DNA of 7,509 nt, taken from contig CAMLYR010000071.1 in the NCBI GenBank assembly GCA_946491915.1, forward strand, positions 1 through 7,509. Reading direction: 5' to 3'. Both the position numbers and the translations under genes were made by a program. Below, one piece after another: positions 1 through 5,833 of this stretch. The stretch is from an uncultured Clostridium sp. Its GTDB lineage: Bacteria > Bacillota_A > Clostridia > TANB77 > CAG-508. The notes beneath the pieces are model-generated. The model saw nothing but the letters and a program-made list of their open reading frames with translations, was not told the origin of the DNA and did not search any database. Each line of letters opens with the position of its first letter. Positions within the stretch are counted from its first letter, which is position 1.

Positions 1-1
1 G

Positions 2-535
2 CCAGATAAAGAGTTGATTAAGTTAATTGCATCTAAAATAGCAGAAGGTAAAGTAGGAGGAATATTTAGAGGAAGAATGGAAGCTGGACCTCGTGCACTT
101 GGAAATAGAAGTGTAATTGCAAGTCCAAAAGATAGTGATATGCTTGAAAGAATTAATCACATAAAAGGAAGAGAAATGTTTAGACCAATTGCACCTATTG
201 TAAAAGAAGAACGATTTGATGATTTCTTTGTTGGAGAAAAAAATCAATATATGTTATTTACTTGTACAGTAAAACAAGATGCTAGGGATAAAATACCAGC
301 AGTTACGCATGTGGATTATACTTCACGTGTTCAAACAATGACATCAAAGTCAAATCCATTTGTGTATGGGATTTTAGATGAATTTGAAAAATTAACAGAA
401 ATACCTGTTATTATTAATACTTCACTGAATTTTCGTGGAAAACCTATTGTGGAAAATCCAGTAGAAGCATTAGGAAACTTTTATTCATCTGGACTTGATT
501 TTTTAGTAATTGGAAATTATTTTTTGGAGAAGTAA
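2..535 (+). CDS. NodU/CmcH-family carbamoyltransferase, C-terminal part (5' end outside window)
   Basis: Enzymes of this family (NodU, CmcH, TobZ) transfer a carbamoyl group from carbamoyl phosphate, through an ATP-dependent carbamoyl-adenylate, onto a hydroxyl of a sugar or natural product in the cytoplasm. The 177 residues visible are the C-terminal (YrdC-like) domain. Recognisable blocks, in order, are GRMEAGPRALGNRS (fragment residues 24-37), FRPIAPIV, AVTHVDYTSRVQTM and INTSLNFRGKPIVENP, followed by the family's usual ending, a hydrophobic stretch and LVIGNYFLEK. The frame is open to the left edge, with Pro-Asp-Lys-Glu codons before the first possible start (TTG at 14). The gene is therefore truncated by the window and is not a short protein; the N-terminal Kae1-like domain should lie upstream. 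The stop is one base before the next ATG, which suggests translational coupling with the radical SAM gene. The family is confident; the acceptor molecule cannot be deduced. Confidence 0.92.
   Translation, partial: PDKELIKLIASKIAEGKVGGIFRGRMEAGPRALGNRSVIASPKDSDMLERINHIKGREMFRPIAPIVKEERFDDFFVGEKNQYMLFTCTVKQDARDKIPAVTHVDYTSRVQTMTSKSNPFVYGILDEFEKLTEIPVIINTSLNFRGKPIVENPVEALGNFYSSGLDFLVIGNYFLEK
524..530 (+). promoter_or_regulatory. Ribosome binding site deciding the radical SAM start
   Basis: TTGGAGA lies inside the last codons of the carbamoyltransferase gene, 6 bases before the ATG at 537. It favours that ATG over the in-frame ATG-like start at 510, which would add nine residues and overlap the upstream gene by 26 bases. 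Confidence 0.7.
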
Positions 536-536
536 T

Positions 537-1799
537 ATGGAAAATATAAAATTAAATAATCAATATATTTATACAATGGAGAAAAAAGGTCGTAAACTCT
601 TTTATAATAATATTAATGGAAAACTTGCAATAGCTGAAAAAATACAAGATTTGGGAAAAGATTTTTATGAACCAGCACAAGATATTAATATTGATTTAGA
701 TGAAGTTTGTTATGAGCAATTGTATCTAGCAGTATCAGAAAGTTGTAATTTTCGTTGTAAGTATTGTAGACAGACAAAAACTCCTGAACTTGTTAATATG
801 ACAATAGAGGAAATAAAAAATGCTATAGATATGTTTTATTCTGTTGCAGTAAAACCAAAGAGTATAGTCTTTTTTGGTGGAGAACCACTTTTAAATATGG
901 ATGGCATCAGATTTGCTATTGAATATGTTCGTAGTTTTGATTCGAAAGTTCAATTTTCAATGGTAATTAACGGTTCTCTTTGTACAAAAGAAATTGCACA
1001 ATTTTTTGCAGAACATAAAGTAGAAGTAATAGTGTCTATGGATGGTCCAGAAGAGTTTCATAATGAAGCAAGAATAAATGTTAATAAAGAAGGAACTTAT
1101 AAGTTAGCCATTAGAGGATATGAAAATTTAAAGGAAGCAGGATGCAAGACAGGAATCTCAGCAGTTATAGGACCTCATAATGAAAAACATTTTGACAAAT
1201 TAATTGATTGGTCTATAGCACTAAAACCTAATAGTCTTGGATTTTGTTTGCCTCATGGCGATGAAGACAATTTTGCAATGAAACTTTCATCCTTTGAAGA
1301 AGTTCATAAAAAGATGATTGAAGCATTTGACATTCTTCACAAAAATGGAATATATCTTGTTCAAGTAGAACAAAAAATGGATGCTTTTATTTCAGGATAT
1401 TCGATTCCATATGAATGCAAAGCATGTGGGAAACGTATTGTAGCATGTAAAAATAAAAAATTTGGGATTTGTGAAGGACCGATTACTAAACCTGAAATGT
1501 TTTATGATAGTATAGACAAGCTCCCTGCTTGTATTCATGAATACAAGAAAACATCTCCATTTTATAACAATTCATGCCGTTCTTGTATAGCATATCGTAT
1601 TTGTGGTGGTGGTTGTGTTTATGATAAATTAACACGTTTTGGTCGTACAGATATTCAAGATGAATGTCGTTGTGGATTAAATAGAATGATAGTAGAAAAA
1701 TCAATGGAGTACGTTTTAGAACATTTGCCAGAATTTAATAGTAGTCATATTTTAACTAAAGAAGATAGAAAAATGTTACGTAATAAACTAACCATATAA
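537..1799 (+). CDS. Radical SAM protein with C-terminal SPASM domain
   Basis: This is a 420-residue radical SAM enzyme. The CxxxCxxC motif that binds the SAM-cleaving 4Fe-4S cluster is C70, C74, C77 (sequence CNFRCKYC). A GGEP motif follows at 114-117, then a VSMDGP segment typical of the barrel. The C-terminal region is a SPASM domain for auxiliary Fe-S clusters: C297 and C312 flank a Gly-containing turn, then C347-x2-C350-x5-C356-x3-C360 in the typical CGGGC context, and C377. Extra cysteines are C294, C304, C332 and C379. About 60 residues precede the barrel; this region is short and I cannot assign it to a known peptide-binding domain. SPASM proteins are mostly peptide or protein maturases (anSME, RiPP enzymes) but also include small-molecule dehydrogenases such as BtrN, so the substrate is open. 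The gene is coupled to the carbamoyltransferase upstream and is 25 bases from the kinase downstream, which supports a shared pathway. Confidence 0.93.
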   Translation: MENIKLNNQYIYTMEKKGRKLFYNNINGKLAIAEKIQDLGKDFYEPAQDINIDLDEVCYEQLYLAVSESCNFRCKYCRQTKTPELVNMTIEEIKNAIDMFYSVAVKPKSIVFFGGEPLLNMDGIRFAIEYVRSFDSKVQFSMVINGSLCTKEIAQFFAEHKVEVIVSMDGPEEFHNEARINVNKEGTYKLAIRGYENLKEAGCKTGISAVIGPHNEKHFDKLIDWSIALKPNSLGFCLPHGDEDNFAMKLSSFEEVHKKMIEAFDILHKNGIYLVQVEQKMDAFISGYSIPYECKACGKRIVACKNKKFGICEGPITKPEMFYDSIDKLPACIHEYKKTSPFYNNSCRSCIAYRICGGGCVYDKLTRFGRTDIQDECRCGLNRMIVEKSMEYVLEHLPEFNSSHILTKEDRKMLRNKLTI

Positions 1800-1824
1800 T
1801 AGATAGTAGTATAAGGTGAGAAAT

Positions 1825-2772
1825 ATGAATTTTTCAGATGAAGAAGAAAAAGAGTTTGTCCAGAAAATATTTAAAGAATTTGATAAAAAAGAATATTTGA
1901 ATAGTAGTTTTATTGGAAATGGACATACAGGAAGTGTTTGGAAAATTTCTGATGATTTGTGTGTGAAAATTGGAAAAGAAATTTGCCATACAGAAATACC
2001 AGAGAGCTTCAAAGAATGTGAAAATCTTTGTGTACCTTTAAAGACTTTTATATCGAAGTCAGGAACATATATTGGTGTCGTTCAGAGGTTTTTAAATCTT
2101 CCTAGCATACAGCATTTAATAAAAAATGTTATCAAGCTAACAGAAAAACAATCAGCAAAGATTTTGTTTGATATCTTGAAAGGGTTAAAAGTAATTCATG
2201 AAAATGGATATGTACACCGTGATTTTTATCCAGGAAATATTATGCTTACGAAAAAAGAAAAAAATATTATGGCAGTAATTATTGATTTTGATGAAATGAG
2301 ACCAATAGCACCAGAAACAAAAGCGTGTTTTCAATACAACGGATATCAAGCTCCTGAAATTGTTTTTAACAATGATGTTTATGATGAAAAATCAGAGATG
2401 TTTGCATTTGGAATTACTTTTTGGGAATTAGTAGTTGGAAAATGTCCTTTTGGTGGGTATGATTTTTTCGGTAAAGTAATTGAAAATTCTTGGGATAATT
2501 ATATGCAAAATCCAGTGTTATACAATAATAGAGTCAAAAGTGCACTAAATAATCTGCCTAATTGTTTAGAAAAAGTGGAAGGAGTTTCTAATGAATGTAC
2601 AAATTTATTGCGTTCATTGTTAGATTTTAATAAGGATAATAGAATATCCGCAAAAGAAGCACTTGAACATCCTTTTTTTAGAAGAACATTAGAAAATGAA
2701 TATCAAAATATAAAAGAAAATGATGTGAATAATAAAAATGTGTTAAATATGCTAGATATGGAAAGAGATTAG
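1825..2772 (+). CDS. Soluble eukaryotic-like protein kinase with atypical catalytic motifs
   Basis: This 315-residue kinase-fold protein has no visible signal peptide, membrane segment or PASTA repeats, so it should be cytoplasmic. It shows a glycine loop GNGHTGSVWK (31-40), the likely ATP-anchoring Lys K48 in CVKIG, and a catalytic loop HRDFYPGN (131-138) with base D133 and metal ligand N138. It also has a DFD metal motif (154-156) instead of DFG, an activation-loop end QAPEI, the FAFGITFWELVVGKCPF helix, and a C-terminal RISAKEALEHPFF. APE and HPFF are protein-kinase hallmarks. Tyr at 135, where Ser/Thr kinases usually have Lys, and the PGN ending resemble the HxDxxPGN loops of aminoglycoside or choline kinase-like enzymes. 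A peptide, protein or small-molecule substrate is therefore possible. The ATG at 1825 is preferred over an in-frame GTG at 1816 because AAGGTGAG sits about 5 bases before it. It lies within the carbamoyltransferase to oxidoreductase unit. Confidence 0.88.
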   Translation: MNFSDEEEKEFVQKIFKEFDKKEYLNSSFIGNGHTGSVWKISDDLCVKIGKEICHTEIPESFKECENLCVPLKTFISKSGTYIGVVQRFLNLPSIQHLIKNVIKLTEKQSAKILFDILKGLKVIHENGYVHRDFYPGNIMLTKKEKNIMAVIIDFDEMRPIAPETKACFQYNGYQAPEIVFNNDVYDEKSEMFAFGITFWELVVGKCPFGGYDFFGKVIENSWDNYMQNPVLYNNRVKSALNNLPNCLEKVEGVSNECTNLLRSLLDFNKDNRISAKEALEHPFFRRTLENEYQNIKENDVNNKNVLNMLDMERD

Positions 2773-2828
2773 TAGTACTCAAAATTTATAAAATATTGAA
2801 TGATTTGTGATTTATATATTATATTATT

Positions 2829-2834
2829 GGAGGA
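2829..2834 (+). promoter_or_regulatory. Ribosome binding site deciding the oxidoreductase start
   Basis: GGAGGA lies 4 bases before the ATG at 2839. The in-frame ATG at 2800 would add 13 hydrophobic residues that precede the Rossmann strand and have no good ribosome binding site, so 2839 is chosen. Confidence 0.75.
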
Positions 2835-2838
2835 AATA

Positions 2839-3912
2839 ATGGATAATAAAATAAGAGTATGCCTTATTGGCTCAGGATTTGTAGGAAAAAAACATGCGGC
2901 AGCTTATAGAAATCAGTATAATGCAAAATTACAGGTTGTATGTGATACAAATGAAGGTTCAGCTAAAACTTTGGCAGAAGAGTACGGATTTGAACGAGTG
3001 GAAACAGATTGGCATAAGGCAGTGTCGGCAGAAGATGTTGACTTGGTTTGTGTATGTGTACCAAATAATGCTCATTTCGAAATAGTTTCAGAAGCTATAA
3101 AATATGGGAAACATGTTAGTTGTGAGAAACCACTAGGTTTAAATAGTAGTGAATCAGAAAAACTTGTAAAGATGGCTAAAGAAAAAGGAATAATTGCAAC
3201 TTGCTGTTATAATATAATTCGTGTTCCAGCAATTACATATGCACAGAAAATAATTAAGTCAGGGGACTTAGGAAAAGTAGTTTGTTTTAGAGGAAGTTAC
3301 GATAATGACAGACTAGCTGATCCAAATGAACCTTTTGAATGGAGAATGCTAAAGAAAAATGCAACAGGAGGTTCTCTTTGTGATTTAGCAATAAATATTT
3401 TAGCGGTATCACAATTTTTGGTAGGAGATATTATATCAGTATGTGGCATGACAGATATTATTTATCCTAAACGAAAAGATGGTAAAGGAAATTTAATTGA
3501 AGTTGAAAATGATGATATTGCCCAATTTATATGTTCATACAAAAATGGAGCAATGGGATATATTTCATCTAATCGTGTAGCACCTGGAAGCAAACAAGAT
3601 ATGAGATTTGAAATTCAATTTACAGAAGGAACAATTAGATTTTCTTTGGAAAGAATGAATGAAATCCAAATTTATCGATTTAATGAAAATGGTTTTTCAA
3701 CTGTTATTTCAGATGAAAAAGAATGGTTCTGCACAGGATATGAAGAATTGAAAACAATTGATGCACATGAGTTTTTGAATAATATAAAAAATCAAAAATC
3801 TTCTGATACTGATTTTTGTTTTGCTACGAAAATTGATTATGTGATAGAAAGTGTTTTAGAGTCTACAGAGAAAAAGACATGGATAAATGTTAAATCTAGT
3901 CTTATAGAGTAG
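2839..3912 (+). CDS. Gfo/Idh/MocA-family NAD(P)-dependent oxidoreductase
   Basis: This 357-residue protein resembles sugar, inositol and glucose-fructose oxidoreductases, which oxidise or reduce a hydroxyl or keto group of a cyclic polyol or sugar with NAD(P). The N-terminal Rossmann domain opens with KIRVCLIGSGFVGKKH (GxGxxG at residues 11-16). It continues through VCVPNNAH to the EKP motif, E96-K97-P98, which supplies the catalytic Lys. The C-terminal substrate domain follows, with GGSLCDLAIN at 177-186. The family normally reads GG-x-L-x-D-x-G-x-H there; D182 is present but the catalytic His position is Asn186 and the following Asp position is Ala189, so the chemistry or substrate may differ. 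The length is normal. The gene is 66 bases after the kinase, is the last gene of the accessory unit, and is followed at once by a terminator. The family is firm; the substrate is not known. Confidence 0.92.
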   Translation: MDNKIRVCLIGSGFVGKKHAAAYRNQYNAKLQVVCDTNEGSAKTLAEEYGFERVETDWHKAVSAEDVDLVCVCVPNNAHFEIVSEAIKYGKHVSCEKPLGLNSSESEKLVKMAKEKGIIATCCYNIIRVPAITYAQKIIKSGDLGKVVCFRGSYDNDRLADPNEPFEWRMLKKNATGGSLCDLAINILAVSQFLVGDIISVCGMTDIIYPKRKDGKGNLIEVENDDIAQFICSYKNGAMGYISSNRVAPGSKQDMRFEIQFTEGTIRFSLERMNEIQIYRFNENGFSTVISDEKEWFCTGYEELKTIDAHEFLNNIKNQKSSDTDFCFATKIDYVIESVLESTEKKTWINVKSSLIE

Positions 3913-3925
3913 ATGTATAAAAATT

Positions 3926-3967
3926 AAAAACCTTTAATTCATTAAATAATAAAAATTAAAGGTTTTT
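3926..3967 (+). terminator. Rho-independent terminator of the accessory cluster
   Basis: A perfect 14-base inverted repeat (3926-3939 AAAAACCTTTAATT pairing with 3954-3967) encloses a 14-base AT-rich loop and ends in a run of five T. It begins 13 bases after the oxidoreductase stop. The flanking A run means it could also act on the other strand. Confidence 0.85.
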
Positions 3968-4012
3968 CTTGTGAAAATGAGCTTTTTCTTATATATAAAT
4001 GTAAAATAGAGC

Positions 4013-4041
4013 TTGACATTAACTAATAAAAAGGGTATATT
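4013..4041 (+). promoter_or_regulatory. Sigma-A-type promoter of the gatCAB operon
   Basis: A consensus -35 box TTGACA (4013-4018) is followed by exactly 17 bases and a TATATT -10 box (4036-4041). Transcription would start near 4048, giving a leader of about 28 bases before gatC, too short for a T-box or riboswitch. It lies between the upstream terminator and the gatC ribosome binding site. Confidence 0.85.
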
Positions 4042-4060
4042 CAAATAGAAATTGTAATTA

Positions 4061-4066
4061 AAGGAG
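4061..4066 (+). promoter_or_regulatory. Ribosome binding site of gatC
   Basis: AAGGAG lies 9 bases before the ATG at 4076, the only start that fits the short leader from the promoter at 4013-4041. Confidence 0.75.
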
Positions 4067-4075
4067 CTGATAAAG

Positions 4076-4372
4076 ATGAGTAAATTTACAAAGGAAATGG
4101 TCGATAATTATGCGGACAAGTTATTAATCGGACTAACTCCAGAAGAAAATAAACAAGTTTTAGAAGAATTTGATGTTATAGATAAGAACTGTGATGTTGT
4201 TAATTCAATTCCAAATATTAGTGAAGTTGAGCCAATGACACATTGTTTGGATGATTTTTGTGTTGAACTTAGAGAAGATATTACTGAAGAATCTGTACCT
4301 ATTGAAGATTTGCTTTCTAATTGTGGAGAAGTTAGAGACAGAGAAATAGAAATTCCAAAGGTGGTGAAATAA
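4076..4372 (+). CDS. gatC: Asp-tRNA(Asn)/Glu-tRNA(Gln) amidotransferase subunit C
   Basis: GatC is the small non-catalytic subunit that wraps around GatA and GatB and stabilises the complex. The 98-residue product has the family length and layout. An N-terminal helical part (KEMVDNYADKLLIGLTPEENKQVLEEF) corresponds to the usual LARLxLTEEE region. Then come SEVEPMTH (family: VEPTTH), a LRED segment and a C-terminal EIEIPKVVK, matching the conserved xFxVPKVxE ending. Sequence similarity in the first half is low, so the call rests partly on position directly before gatA. It is the first gene of the operon driven from 4013-4041, and its TAA abuts the gatA ATG with no gap. Confidence 0.9.
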   Translation: MSKFTKEMVDNYADKLLIGLTPEENKQVLEEFDVIDKNCDVVNSIPNISEVEPMTHCLDDFCVELREDITEESVPIEDLLSNCGEVRDREIEIPKVVK

Positions 4373-5833
4373 ATGAAATATATGAATTTATCTATAGAAG
4401 AACTTCATGAATTATTAAAAAATGGAGAAATAACTTCAAAAGAATTAATCGAAGAATCATTAAAGTTATCACATGAAGTTCAAGAAAAATATAATGCTTT
4501 TGTAACAATTTTAGATGATGCGAAAGAAATGCCAATAACTGATAACGTATTGTCAGGAATACCATTTGGAGTTAAGGATAATTATTCTACAAAAGGTGTT
4601 TTATCTACAGGTTCATCTAATACATTAAAAAATTATGTACCATTTTTTGATGCTACTGCTTATGAAAAGCTAAAAAATGCAGGGGCAATTATGGTTAATA
4701 AAACCGTAATGGATGAATTTGGTATGGGCGGAACTGGAACTACTGGACATACTGGAATTGTAAGAAATCCGTGGGATTCAACAAGAATGTGTGCTGGTTC
4801 ATCTTCTGGCTCAGCTTGTGCTGTTGCTGCTGGAGTTTATCCATATGCTACAGGTTCAGATACAGGAGATTCAATTAGAAAACCTGCGGCATATTGTGGA
4901 ATTGTTGGATATAAACCAACTTATGGTATGATTTCAAGGTATGGATTGTTTCCATTTGCATCATCTCTTGACCATTTAGGCGTATTAACTAGAAGTGTTA
5001 AAGATGCTGCAATAGTTGTGGATAATATGAAGGGAATAGACAAAAAAGATATGACTTCATGGGATTCTTCTAAAATTAATCTAACTAAATCACTAACAGG
5101 AATTATTAAAGGCAAAAAACTATGTTATATTAGGGAAATATGCGATATTAATAATTATAATAATCCAAGTGAAGAGTTAACAAAACACTTAGAAAATTTT
5201 ATGGATAAAATAGAATTAATTAGGAAAAACGGAGTGCAAGTTGATGAAGTATCAATAGATCAAACATTATTAAATGCTATTGCATCTACTTATGTAATTA
5301 TTTCTTGTGCTGAAGCAACTTCTAATATGGCTAATTTGACAGGATTGATATTTGGTCCACGAGGTGAAGGAGATAACTATATTGATATGATTAAAGATTA
5401 TAGAACAAAAGGATTTTCTCCACTTATAAAAAGAAGATTTGTAATAGGTTCTTATGTTCTTCAAAAAGAAAACCAAGAAAGATATTTCAAAAATGCCCAA
5501 AGAGTAAGAAGATTGCTTGTTGATGAATGGAAAAAATTATTTAAGGAATATGATGCAGTAATATTACCTGTTGGTACAGGGGTGGCTAAAAAATTAGAAA
5601 CGAATTCTTTAGATATATTAACAGAAGAAACAAAGGTTTTAGAAGAACATTTACAAGTTGGAAACTTTGGTGGATTTCCTTCAATTACCATTCCAGATGG
5701 TTTTATTGATGGAATGCCTGTTGCTCTAAATATAACGGGAAATTGTAAAACGGATGCTAATGTCCTAAATATTGCTTATGGAATAGAGTCATTAATGAAT
5801 TACAAAAATCAAGTAGCAAAGGAGGTAAAGTAA
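4373..5833 (+). CDS. gatA: Asp-tRNA(Asn)/Glu-tRNA(Gln) amidotransferase subunit A (amidase)
   Basis: GatA releases ammonia from glutamine (or asparagine) for GatB. The 486-residue protein is an amidase-signature enzyme of normal length. The Ser-cisSer-Lys triad is K68 (FGVKDNYSTKG), S143 in AGSSSGSAC, and the nucleophile S167 in GSDTGDSIRKPA; the 24-residue gap between the two Ser is canonical. The next conserved block, YKPTYGMISRYG, and the FASSLDHLG segment follow. Most GatA proteins have GGSIRQPA here; this one has Asp166 in place of the second Gly, at a position whose backbone contributes to the oxyanion hole in the amidase family, and Lys in place of Gln170. AAGGTGG, about 8 bases upstream inside gatC, supports the ATG at 4373. 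The stop directly abuts gatB. Confidence 0.94.
   Translation: MKYMNLSIEELHELLKNGEITSKELIEESLKLSHEVQEKYNAFVTILDDAKEMPITDNVLSGIPFGVKDNYSTKGVLSTGSSNTLKNYVPFFDATAYEKLKNAGAIMVNKTVMDEFGMGGTGTTGHTGIVRNPWDSTRMCAGSSSGSACAVAAGVYPYATGSDTGDSIRKPAAYCGIVGYKPTYGMISRYGLFPFASSLDHLGVLTRSVKDAAIVVDNMKGIDKKDMTSWDSSKINLTKSLTGIIKGKKLCYIREICDINNYNNPSEELTKHLENFMDKIELIRKNGVQVDEVSIDQTLLNAIASTYVIISCAEATSNMANLTGLIFGPRGEGDNYIDMIKDYRTKGFSPLIKRRFVIGSYVLQKENQERYFKNAQRVRRLLVDEWKKLFKEYDAVILPVGTGVAKKLETNSLDILTEETKVLEEHLQVGNFGGFPSITIPDGFIDGMPVALNITGNCKTDANVLNIAYGIESLMNYKNQVAKEVK
5818..5826 (+). promoter_or_regulatory. Strong ribosome binding site of gatB
   Basis: AAAGGAGGT lies within the last gatA codons, 7 bases before the gatB ATG. 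It is the strongest site in the window and allows efficient, coupled translation of the third subunit. Confidence 0.8.

Noticed and set aside
14..16. TTG as the real start of the carbamoyltransferase
   Set aside because: The frame is open to the window edge and the product would lack the N-terminal half of a two-domain family, with no ribosome binding site visible.
2773..2838. Possible internal promoter before the oxidoreductase
   Set aside because: TTGAAT at 2796 and several TATATT-like stretches exist, but none has good spacing; in such AT-rich sequence they are expected by chance.
2894..3085. 63-residue plus-strand frame inside the oxidoreductase gene
   Set aside because: It lies in another frame of a clear coding sequence, shows no family motif and has no ribosome binding site.
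4921..5691. Minus-strand frames of 64-76 codons inside gatA
   Set aside because: They are antisense shadows of a well-conserved gene, with biased low-complexity translations. The same holds for the minus-strand frames inside the other plus-strand genes.
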